DNA from: Ectocarpus siliculosus
Taxonomy: Eukaryota > Sar > Phaeophyceae > Ectocarpales > Ectocarpaceae
Direction: 5' to 3'
Assembly: GCA_000310025.1 (NCBI GenBank)
Contig: FN649046.1
Span: forward strand, 1 to 11,279
DNA: 11,279 bases
The notes beneath the pieces are model-generated. The model did no database searches. It was not told the origin of the DNA and saw nothing but the letters and a program-made list of their open reading frames with translations. The translations under genes were made by a program, and so were the position numbers. Numbering within the stretch: position 1 is the stretch's first letter; every line of letters starts with the position of its first letter. Positions 6,201 to 11,279 of the stretch are shown here, piece after piece.

Positions 6201-8563
6201 AGAAGCGGGATCGATGGATGATGTCTCTAAAAAATCGCCGAATCAACCACGACCTGAAGGGACTTTCTCCCACGAGAATACACAAGCTATCGGTGACCGC
6301 CCGTTGACCTTTCGAAACTAAAGCGCATGACCGATGCAAGTCCTATTGATGCTTTGGGTATCTCTGCCTAGCGAAACCAAACTTCAACCGCCCCCCAACA
6401 AAGCTACACCGGGTTTTCCGGGAATTTCCCTGCGTTTTTCAGAGTACTTTGAGAATAAAGGACAAAAACTATTGGATCTATCTGTCACCACGTCGCGGTT
6501 GCGCCGCAGGTTCACCAACTGGTCCCCGGACGTCGACGGAGCCGCGGCCGGGTACCGGTTCTCCGACCCGGCGTTGCCTTCGTTCGACATTCCGGAGGCC
6601 GTGCCCAACTCGCCCGGGGACGTCCTCTTGACGACGAGTAACTCCGTGGTCACTAGGACCGGAGCAACGACGGAGACCTACTGCAACGGAGATTCGGCGG
6701 AGTATTCGGGAGAAGACGGCTACTGGTACAACGAGGTGAGGAAGCATCCGATAGAAGGACCATCACCATGAACATCACCATGAATGGGAGAAAGAAAACT
6801 CGGTCCTCTATTAGGGTTATTAATGTGGCATTATCGGGGGTGATACATGTTTCGCACAGGTTGGTGTAGGCCAATGCCCCGAGAGTTATGCTTGTGCTTC
6901 GGCGGTGCCAAAGACCGAGGTAAGGGGAGACCGTGTCAAAGAGAGGAGGGTAGACGAGGCGAGTTTATCCAAGCTTACTTACCTGATCACGAAGCCGCTA
7001 TGGACGTCACCGCGAAAAGGCAGCGGGGTGAAATAAATTACTCACCGCTCCATTTGAGAGGACCGAGATAGCCAAGACGACGCGACGTTGTGGGTCACAA
7101 ACACCCGCCACGCATTTGTTGGCTGCGAACCAACCAGTTCGCATAATTGGCTGACCTCCATGGCCGCTGGCGGCCGAGCGGTTATCAATCCAGCGCCGCA
7201 CGGGTATTTGAAACTGCTCTTTCCGCCTCACCCGAGAACCGGGCTCTACGCCATGCCTGCCTGGTGGGAGCAACGACGGCTTTTAGAGGATCGCTTCTGG
7301 TAGCCTTTCACCCACGTCCTCCGCGTTACTCTTTTCTACTCGGCCGTTCTTCGCTCTGCTCTTTCGTTCTCCTGTCTGCTGTACATCTGGCGGGAAACAC
7401 CGCAGTTTGTCAAGTCTAACGGGGAGACCCACGAGCTCAAGCACGTCTTCTACCCGACCCAGAGAGACCTGTACGCAGCCACGATACAGGCCAATTGGGA
7501 GCCAAACCTCCGGGGACTGTTGGAGAACAGGATCGTCCGCCTGCAGGTGTACTGCACCAACGACGAGAGGGCTGAGTACCTCTACATCCGAGTTAGCGGA
7601 GAGTCGGCGACCTGCGATGACATCGAAGACCTTTGCACGGTAAGATGGGACCCCATCCCCTTGGGGGACCTCGTGCTGCCGTTGAGTTTGAGTTTTCGAG
7701 ACGGTAGTGCTGCTTCCATTCGTTTCGTATGAGGCAGCTCTTTCGCGCTGCCAATGACATACGCCGATTTCGCCGTTTTGGAAGCGGTCTTCCCTCGGGC
7801 CGGCCTCGACAAGGCCTCACTCACGACGAAGTTAGGGCATGCAGCGTATTCTCCCGTTGGCGCACGACCACAGCGATACCACTCTCACCATGCCAAATAT
7901 TGGTCAGCCCTGCCCTTCGGTGTATAGTTCAGAGAAGTGTATGCTGAACAGGTCGCGATCATAGTGATAGGATGGGTGTAGTCTCGGAAACAAATCTCAC
8001 GCAGCAGCGATTGTGTTCCTTTTTCTCGTGAAGATATGAGTCTACCATTCCGGGCAGTTAAGCTCGAAGCGTACTCCAAGAGGCAATTCCCCGAGCTACG
8101 GCATCCAGATATGAGTGGGTTCACCTTTGCGCATTATGACTGATTGTGGATGCACCAGCGCTCAGTAGCGCTTCAACTCGTACCGGCAATGTCATCTCTT
8201 AATTATTGTGAAAGGTATGCAGCCTTTTCTATCGAAGCGTTTGTCGCCCTTGACATGGAGTCGAAAGTCAGAAAGGTAGCTCACAATCGATCTGGCCCTG
8301 GTGCATATGATCTAGTGCTTGTCTACCTCGTAGCGTAGCACCAATGATTTCCGGGGCTACGAGCGGACAAGAAACATATGATTCGCGGCTTTTCTTCCCC
8401 CCCCCCCTTTCTCTTCCTTGGCGCGTTTTGTCTCCGAACCTGCCTGTCGTGATAGGAAGTCGATGGCGACGGGGACGGTGCTCTTCAGCTGGCTCCGGTG
8501 TTCAACCTAGGTGCTGCGGCGCTGTCCGCGGCCTACCTTTTGTGGTCCTCGACTGTGCACTAG
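65..8563 (+). CDS. Multi-exon gene for a predicted secreted, surface-anchored WSC-domain protein with four copies of an unrecognised domain
   Basis: This is the whole-gene model, assembled from exons listed separately. Twelve segments joined at GT..AG sites keep one open frame of 2226 nt (741 residues and stop). Intron phases in order are 2, 0, 0, 0, 1, 1, 0, 1, 2, 0, 0, and each agrees on both sides. Domains in order: hydrophobic N-terminus (about 33-48), unknown repeat D1 (57-131), partial repeat D2 (about 132-225), acidic Cys-rich module (307-355), WSC domain (357-447), repeat D3 (about 463-553), linker, repeat D4 (about 611-706) and a hydrophobic C-terminal tail (716-736). WSC domains occur in fungal wall-stress sensors and many brown algal extracellular proteins and are linked to glycan binding. 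The protein is therefore probably extracellular and wall-associated, but no catalytic motif is visible. Exons 1 and 4 are the weakest parts, and the true 5' end could lie left of the window. Confidence 0.72.
488..626 (+). CDS. Exon 2: first half of unknown repeat domain, copy D1
   Basis: The exon lies between a GCACAG acceptor (486-487) and a CAG|GTATGT donor at 627; it enters in phase 2 and leaves in phase 0. It encodes 46 residues beginning CNGESSAYHVGDDTW and ending in QLWVRHLQ. The CxGxSA start, a Trp about 14 residues later, a Gly-rich turn and LGVDVFYATY match the same landmarks in exon 9 (CTGSSAQFW, LDMFYMSL) and in exons 10-11 (CNGDSAEYS, KHVFYPT). This similarity across distant exons is the main evidence that it codes. 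NTT at the centre is an N-glycosylation sequon. I do not recognise the domain family. Confidence 0.8.
627..991 (+). other. Intron 2 (365 bp)
   Basis: GTATGT donor and TTTCCAG acceptor, phase 0 on both sides. I see no gene, repeat or RNA inside it. Confidence 0.7.
992..1078 (+). CDS. Exon 3: second half of repeat copy D1
   Basis: Twenty-nine codons between a TTTCCAG acceptor and an ACC|GTAGGT donor, phase 0 on both sides. It starts LAPATPYRFTLN and contains MHVRLVLHL, matching the APSLYNQL and YVKLILTC motifs in exon 9 and VRLQVYC in exon 11. Joined to exon 2 it completes the order CxGxSA - W - FY - LW - (A)P..Y - V[RK]L seen in the uninterrupted copy D3. Unlike the other copies it has no Cys after the V[RK]L strand. 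NSS is a possible N-glycosylation sequon. Confidence 0.75.
1179..1283 (+). CDS. Candidate exon 4: first part of partial repeat copy D2
   Basis: Thirty-five codons, phase 0 at both ends, ending ACC|GTATCA and lying just after an in-frame stop at 1164-1166. It encodes a protein-like stretch with NLFVVEYSSFEFRP and SGIFWDLPT, which can be laid against FY...LW in copies D1 and D3 immediately before the P-S-L-Y motif of exon 5. Including it gives two very short introns (100 and 90 bp). The acceptor (GCCGAAAG) has no pyrimidine tract, which is the main reason for doubt. If it is not used, exon 3 joins exon 5 directly across a 295-bp intron, still in phase. Confidence 0.4.
1374..1794 (+). CDS. Exon 5: second half of repeat copy D2 plus linker
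   Basis: The acceptor is TTGTCAG and the donor is GTG|GTGAGT, giving phase 0 in and phase 1 out over 140 codons. The start, MDPSLYEAL then TTIRLNITC and NGCLEFTVNF, matches MAPSLYNQL and YVKLILTC in exon 9, so this is a further copy of the unknown domain. Four N-glycosylation sequons (NDT, NIT, NFT, NYT) lie within about 40 residues, which is strong support for passage through the secretory pathway. The second half is a Gly/Ser-rich linker followed by an acidic, Trp-rich segment (DDEFWSDWWAVVDSRY) that I do not recognise. Phase 1 at the donor is completed exactly by exon 6. Confidence 0.85.
1795..2450 (+). other. Intron 5 (656 bp)
   Basis: GTGAGT donor, GAACAG acceptor, phase 1. The reading frame of exon 5 remains open for 180 more bases, but the splice site and the phase match to exon 6 favour removal. 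A 143-codon minus-strand open frame overlaps it without any recognisable motif. I see nothing else. Confidence 0.7.
2451..2597 (+). CDS. Exon 6: acidic cysteine-rich module
   Basis: The exon runs from a GAACAG acceptor to a TTG|GTGAGC donor, phase 1 on both sides, so it could be skipped or shuffled without changing frame. It encodes about 49 residues with six cysteines (DPC, YCC, DSTC, GFC, APC) and many aspartates. Two loops, DADGVY and VDSDNGF, resemble the D-x-D-x-[DN]-G pattern of calcium-binding loops such as those of thrombospondin type 3 repeats. That comparison is an inference from the pattern only. The module lies directly before the WSC domain. I cannot assign a named family. Confidence 0.88.
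2598..3393 (+). other. Intron 6 (796 bp)
   Basis: GTGAGC donor and CCACAG acceptor, phase 1. It contains an imperfect inverted repeat (3037-3207, listed separately) and a tandem AGCTGCATGT pair at 3124-3143. A 154-codon plus-strand open frame (2681-3145) has no recognisable motif and is probably chance. Confidence 0.75.
3037..3207. repeat. Imperfect inverted repeat inside intron 6
   Basis: ACGAAACGAT at 3037-3046 is the exact reverse complement of ATCGTTTCGT at 3198-3207. Inside these, GCGAG..GGCGGGAGA (about 3073-3090) pairs with TCTCCCGCC..CTCGC (about 3169-3188). The loop holds two tandem AGCTGCATGT units. It could be a small foldback element or an intronic hairpin; no transposase or target duplication was recognised. 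Confidence 0.4.
3394..3479 (+). CDS. Exon 7: N-terminal third of the WSC domain
   Basis: The acceptor is CCACAG and the donor GAG|GTGTGT, phase 1 in and phase 0 out. The split codon from exon 6 gives Asp, followed by YTYLGCFKDK and ending RSDMTAE. YxYLGCFxD and the MT.E segment are the standard opening of a WSC domain, including its first cysteine. The next residues, LCGELC, are supplied by exon 8 after a 658-bp intron. WSC domains are extracellular, disulphide-bonded modules known from yeast wall-stress sensors and found widely in brown algae. Confidence 0.93.
3480..4137 (+). other. Intron 7 (658 bp), splitting the WSC domain
   Basis: GTGTGT donor and GCGCAG acceptor, phase 0. It contains an imperfect trinucleotide tract of GTC/GTA type at about 3616-3653. 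No gene is seen in it. Confidence 0.8.
4138..4348 (+). CDS. Exon 8: C-terminal two thirds of the WSC domain
   Basis: The exon runs from a GCGCAG acceptor to a CAG|GTGAGC donor, phase 0 in and phase 1 out, encoding 70 codons. It carries LCGELC, FGTQ, QCSCG, NCDMEC, EICGG and AMSTYEF. Together with the GC of exon 7 these supply all eight cysteines and the closing CGG..(A/S)xYxF of a full-length WSC domain of about 90 residues, with no key residue missing. The domain is expected to bind glycans, but which ones cannot be read from sequence. The split codon joins exon 9 to give Glu. Confidence 0.95.
4349..5495 (+). other. Intron 8 (1147 bp)
   Basis: GTGAGC donor and AAACAG acceptor, phase 1. It is the longest intron of the model. 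Several open frames of about 60-135 codons on both strands lack recognisable motifs. A short protein-like stretch at 5071-5117 (PVVVDVPRDLYISSQ) has AG and GT borders but would break the phase. I otherwise see nothing in it. Confidence 0.7.
5496..5790 (+). CDS. Exon 9: complete unknown repeat domain, copy D3
   Basis: The acceptor AAACAG and donor GAC|GTTAGT give phase 1 in and phase 2 out. About 98 residues encode the only copy of the repeat that is not split by an intron: CTGSSAQFW, NGEW, DGESHDLDMFYMSL, ELWVTEIESW, MAPSLYNQL, YVKLILTC and DSCVIF in that order. It is therefore the best reference for the domain limits. Three cysteines are present. Upstream AGs at 5506-5507 and 5509-5510 would also give phase 1 and shorten the exon by a few codons; the CAG at 5493-5495 is chosen because other acceptors in this gene are CAG. 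The fold is unknown to me; alternating hydrophobic segments suggest beta structure. Confidence 0.9.
5791..6509 (+). other. Intron 9 (719 bp)
   Basis: GTTAGT donor and CCGCAG acceptor, phase 2; the split codon gives Thr. A pyrimidine-rich stretch lies at about 6148-6190. No gene is seen. Confidence 0.8.
6510..6735 (+). CDS. Exon 10: linker and start of repeat copy D4
   Basis: The exon runs from a CCGCAG acceptor to a GAG|GTGAGG donor, phase 2 in and phase 0 out. The first 58 or so residues are rich in Pro, Ser, Thr and Asp and look like an extended linker, with one NWS sequon near the start. The last 18 (YCNGDSAEYSGEDGYWYNE region) open the fourth copy of the unknown domain with the same CxGxSA and Trp landmarks as D1 and D3. 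The remainder of the copy follows in exon 11. Confidence 0.88.
6736..7405 (+). other. Intron 10 (670 bp)
   Basis: GTGAGG donor and CCGCAG acceptor, phase 0. A pyrimidine-rich stretch precedes the acceptor. Nothing else is recognised in it. Confidence 0.8.
7406..7639 (+). CDS. Exon 11: remainder of repeat copy D4
   Basis: Seventy-eight codons between a CCGCAG acceptor and an ACG|GTAAGA donor, phase 0 at both ends. It begins FVKSNGETHELKHVFYPT, matching FETIDGESHDLDMFYMSL of exon 9, and continues with LYAATIQANW, IVRLQVYC and a Cys-containing acidic end (ATCDDIEDLCT). The agreement across the exon 10-11 junction with the unsplit copy in exon 9 confirms this splice. The D4 copy has four cysteines in total. 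Confidence 0.92.
7640..8455 (+). other. Intron 11 (816 bp)
   Basis: GTAAGA donor and TGATAG acceptor, phase 0. The acceptor follows a pyrimidine-rich region that includes a run of eleven C (8397-8407). An open stretch at 7982-8141 looks somewhat protein-like but has poor splice borders. Confidence 0.6.
8456..8563 (+). CDS. Exon 12: terminal exon with hydrophobic tail, GPI-signal-like
   Basis: Thirty-five codons and a TAG stop. The frame is blocked upstream by the TAG that itself forms the AG acceptor, and it enters in phase 0, matching exon 11. The peptide starts with small acidic residues (EVDGDGDGA), followed by a hydrophobic run (LAPVFNLGAAALSAAYLLW) and ends five residues later. Small residues followed by a short hydrophobic C-terminus with no charged cytoplasmic tail is the pattern of a GPI-attachment signal; a simple tail anchor is the alternative. 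The linkage to this gene rests on phase, the polypyrimidine tract and the sensible placement of such a tail, and an additional exon between 7640 and 8455 cannot be excluded. Confidence 0.6.
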   Translation, partial: EVDGDGDGALQLAPVFNLGAAALSAAYLLWSSTVH

Positions 8564-9897
8564 GTTGACAAAATACATAGCCAGCGGGGTCGTTTTTCTG
8601 CCCTTTCAACCTGAGCCAAGAAGCTATGAGTAGCGTCTGTCTTCAACTCAGTCGAGTCTTCTCTCGCCACAACCCTGTGGAGTCATCAAACGGGTGAAGG
8701 CATTAAGGTTCCGGGGCCGGGAAAACCTGGTTGGCAGTAGTGCTCAACATTTCTGCGCATGGATTGCACATTGCTACAGCAGCAGTCGTTGCGTGCACGG
8801 TGCTTTTCGCAGCAGCACGATGCTATCACGGGTGGCCAGAGGGCACGTTGTGGGTGGGTTGTGAGCATCCACAAGGTGCGGGCAGGTGGTAGAGGGGGGT
8901 TGGGAGGAGGCCTCAACCTTGGCCAAACGGCTTGGTTGTACAAGGACGGATGCGGAAGGTTGGGAGGCAGCCACAACGTGAGGCCACACCTCATGGTTGT
9001 GCAAGCACCGGTCACACAGGTTGCACACGTAGCCACTTTGCTCCGCCTTTTGCGTACCCTGCGGGGCCAACACCCTGTACACACCCTGTCGAGACCCTGC
9101 CAGGGACTCTTGTTCTACAAGGTCGCCTACTGGAGACCTTGTGGAGAGACCACCCTGGTCAGGGGTGCATTGCCTATACCCTGTGCCACCATGGCATGTA
9201 TTTAGAGCGCCCAAAAGAGGCACCACCATTGAAGAGTCCTCACCCGACGATATGTGTTCGTGTTATACTAAATATGGTATCAGAATATGCATACTCCGGA
9301 GTACGATGTGTTTTGATTTCCAGAGGCTGTCCACAAGTACGGAAAAAACAAACAAACTAGATCCGCAGCACGTACCGGAGGTGACACAAGATACCGCACC
9401 CCCTGAACCGCTTTTCAGAGCTCGATTTTTCTCCCCAAAACATAATGAGTGGCAGCGCCGAAAACGGCAACGTTGAAGAAGCCGTCCCGTCAAGAGCTTT
9501 CCGACAAGGTGTCGTTCCACTTCTGCAATATCCACAAAAAAAAAGAAAAAAAACAATTGACAAACACCAACACAGACACCAATGAAATTCCCCAACAAGA
9601 GGTACAGTAGTTCAGATGTCACACGGTGAACGCGGTTTAATCTGCTTAATACAAAGTATACAGCACGCAAGGATACGCAAAAAAGCTTCGATGAACGACG
9701 CTTGGCGCAAATCAAAACAACGGCCCGTACAACGCGCGAACATACAACCCAACATGTGGTGCTTTGTTGATGATGAGCATGAGGCCGATCCCTATGCGTC
9801 CAAGACGAGGGCACTATTTTACCCTTTCCCTCGGGGTTTGTCTCCCTCGGGGTTTGTCTCCAACGCGTCGGGTCCATCAGAAACGTCGATCCTGTGA
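8564..9897. other. Region without a supported gene
   Basis: It follows the predicted stop codon and presumably starts with the 3' UTR. The plus strand is G-rich at about 8820-8910 (including a run of six G at 8894-8899) and carries six ACCCTG units between 9056 and 9183. An A-rich tract (nine A, G, eight A) lies at 9536-9553. Two 16-bp tandem copies of CCCTCGGGGTTTGTCT lie at 9828-9859. Long minus-strand open frames (8774-9229 and 9263-10123) have no recognisable domain. Confidence 0.6.
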
Positions 9898-10101
9898 CGT
9901 CAATGCACACGGGACGAAACGTGTCGTTGTCAAAGAGGAAGACGACAAAACAACATCTACAAGCTCTGCGGCGGCGACGTGTACTCGTACAAATGTACAG
10001 TGAATTCAGGGTCGTACAGTTTCTACGTCGACGAAAAATTAATGCGTGGCTCGTACAATGAAGGCCTTTGGCCGCGGCCCCGCCCAACATCCGAATATTG
10101 A
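9898..10101 (+). other. Protein-like open stretch without a start codon (possible exon or gene fragment)
   Basis: The frame is open for 67 codons between a TGA at 9895-9897 and a TGA at 10099-10101. The middle part (KLCGGDVYSYKC, SGSYSFYVDEK, GSYNEGLW) has the composition of a folded extracellular protein, with two cysteines and many Tyr, Gly and Ser. There is no useful ATG, so it would need an upstream exon; AAG at 9961-9963 gives a possible phase 0 acceptor. The Cys-Gly-Gly-Asp start and the FY pair faintly recall the repeat domain of the gene upstream, but the match is too weak to claim. It could be a degraded extra copy, part of another gene, or chance. Confidence 0.2.
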
Positions 10102-10538
10102 GAACATATAGATCCGTTCCCACCTCAAACGAAAGTGTCCTGGTTGACGCTGTGGTGAACCTCGTTTAAAAGGTACCTATCGGAGCCGTTGTGAGAGCCC
10201 GGATGTGCCAGCTGAATCTGTGCTGCCAAGCGCGCGTGGTGTGACCCTCCTCTCGGGTATGTTCGCAACAGTCACAACCGAACTGGCTTGGTGTGGGCGT
10301 GGAGGAAAGCGCGCCAGTGTGCCCTCACCCAGATCCAGGGCGCGACGCTGAGGGCGTTTGTCGCATCTCCCGTGTTTCGTACCGTGCACGCGCACGCCGA
10401 GGCCTTGGGCAGGTCTCTTCATCATACTTACTTGTTGCAGATTTAAACGCTACGGTGGGTTTTGTTGTTTTCAAAGCTCCAAGGCGTTTCGTCTTTCCTT
10501 AGTCGGGACGAATAGGTCCCGTGGTGATCATCATGAAT
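10102..10538. other. Region without a supported gene
   Basis: I see no coding segment, RNA gene or repeat that stands out. Degenerate copies of the GTGCC/GGTACC-type repeat begin near its right end. Confidence 0.5.
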
Positions 10539-10880
10539 ACCCGTCGGCACCCGTAGGGTGCTACACCACCGATACCAATGGATCGCTACCCACGGTTATC
10601 ACCACGGGTGCCTGTGGCACCATGGGTACCCACGGACAATACCCATGGGTACCCATGGGTACCCATGGGCACCCATAGGCATTACCCGTGGGAACCCATG
10701 GCTACCCATGGGCATTGCCTGTGGGAACCCATGGGTACCCATGGGGATTATCTGTGGGAACCCATGGGTACCCATGGGCATTGTGTGTGGGAACCCATGG
10801 GTACCCATGGGTACCCATGGGTACCCACGGGATAATTTCACTTGGTTATGTATGGGTACCCATGGGTACCCATGGGCATT
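10539..10880. repeat. Minisatellite of a 10-bp self-complementary unit (GGGTACCCAT)
   Basis: The unit GGGTACCCAT equals a rotation of its own reverse complement, so the array reads the same on both strands. Clean runs lie at 10641-10676, 10793-10827 and 10853-10876, with more diverged copies on the left (from about 10539). Each unit contains overlapping palindromes GGTACC and CCATGG. Because 10 is not a multiple of 3 and the unit makes no stop, all frames on both strands stay open and give rotations of MGTHGYPWVP. The open frames here are a product of the repeat and not evidence of a gene. Confidence 0.92.
10677..10808. repeat. 33-bp higher-order repeat, four tandem copies
   Basis: Four consecutive 33-bp units (10677-10709, 10710-10742, 10743-10775, 10776-10808) follow the pattern GGGCATTGCCTGTGGGAACC then CATGGGTACCCAT. 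They differ mainly in the ATTGCC block (ATTACC, ATTGCC, ATTATC, ATTGTG). Each is built from the 10-bp unit plus an inserted variable block, so this is a second periodicity within the same array. Confidence 0.9.
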
Positions 10881-11279
10881 GCCTATGGTGCCCGTGGGTA
10901 CCCACGGGGTAATTTCACTTGGTTATGGGCGAATGTATCAAACATCTGCACCGAGACAAAGAAATAAACGGAAAACCACGACGCATTGAAGAGGGCCGCG
11001 GGGCGGGAAAGCTTCGGGTATGGTTTGAAACGCTTTTGTCACCTGAACGTGCACGCACGAATGCGTGTATACTACCTCGGGAGAATTGCCCGTGGGTACC
11101 CATGCGCATTGCCCATGGTGCCCATGGGTACCCACGGGGTAATTTCACTTGGTTATGGGCGAATGTATCAAACATCTGCACCGAGACAATGAAATACACG
11201 GAAAACCACGACGCAATGAAGAGGGCCGCGGGGCGGGAAAGCTTCGGGTATGGTTTGAAACCCTTTTGTCACCTGAACG
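10861..11279. repeat. 230-bp tandem repeat, second copy cut by window end
   Basis: Bases 10861-11049 and 11091-11279 match at a constant 230-bp offset with about eight differences over 189 bases. The shared part starts in the GGTACC/CCATGG repeat and runs through AATTTCACTTGGTTATGG, a unique block and GTCACCTGAACG. Whether the 11050-11090 spacer is also part of the unit cannot be told because the window ends. A third partial copy of the TAATTTCACTTGGTTATG block lies at 10833-10850. Confidence 0.93.

Noticed and set aside
7982-8144. Open stretch of about 54 codons in intron 11
   Set aside because: Its acceptor lacks a pyrimidine tract, no good donor is present, and it shows no similarity to the repeat domain.
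8774-9229. Minus-strand frame of 151 codons containing GYVCNLCDRCLHNH, slightly zinc-finger-like
   Set aside because: The Cys/His spacing does not fit a known zinc-finger class, and the frame lies over the low-complexity G-rich/C-rich block.
10558-10989. Open frames of 70-140 codons on both strands made of MGTHGYPWVP-like peptides
   Set aside because: They follow directly from a stop-free, self-complementary 10-bp repeat and appear in all six frames, so they are not evidence of a gene.

Overview
The window looks like nuclear DNA of a stramenopile, most probably a brown alga. The evidence is a single intron-rich gene with short coding exons separated by GT..AG introns of mostly 250-1150 bases, balanced to moderately GC-rich composition, and a WSC domain joined to other cysteine-bearing extracellular modules, a domain style common in brown algal genomes. 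The taxon is an inference; nothing in the sequence names it. I see no bacterial operon structure, rRNA, tRNA, CRISPR array or intact transposase.

Bases 1-8563 hold one plus-strand gene, reconstructed here by joining open segments whose splice sites and intron phases agree. The best-supported exons are 488-626, 992-1078, 1374-1794, 2451-2597, 3394-3479, 4138-4348, 5496-5790, 6510-6735, 7406-7639 and 8456-8563. Two further exons (65-231, a possible signal/anchor exon, and 1179-1283) are weaker but fit in phase. With all twelve exons the reading frame is 2226 nt including the stop, i.e. 741 residues.

The predicted protein has a modular, secreted architecture: an N-terminal hydrophobic segment; a first copy (D1) and a partial second copy (D2) of a repeated domain that I do not recognise; an acidic Cys-rich module; a canonical eight-cysteine WSC domain split over two exons; third and fourth copies (D3, D4) of the unknown domain; and a short C-terminal exon ending in a hydrophobic tail that resembles a GPI-attachment signal or a membrane anchor. 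Several N-glycosylation sequons support an extracellular location. WSC domains are associated with carbohydrate binding and wall sensing, so a cell-wall or surface protein is the natural inference; the substrate is unknown.

Bases 8564-10500 contain no gene I can support. They hold a strand-asymmetric G-rich/C-rich stretch, a poly(A)-like tract and one protein-like open stretch without a start codon (9898-10098). Bases about 10540-11279 are a repeat field: a 10-bp self-complementary unit (GGGTACCCAT), a 33-bp higher-order version of it, and a 230-bp tandem repeat whose second copy is cut by the window edge.
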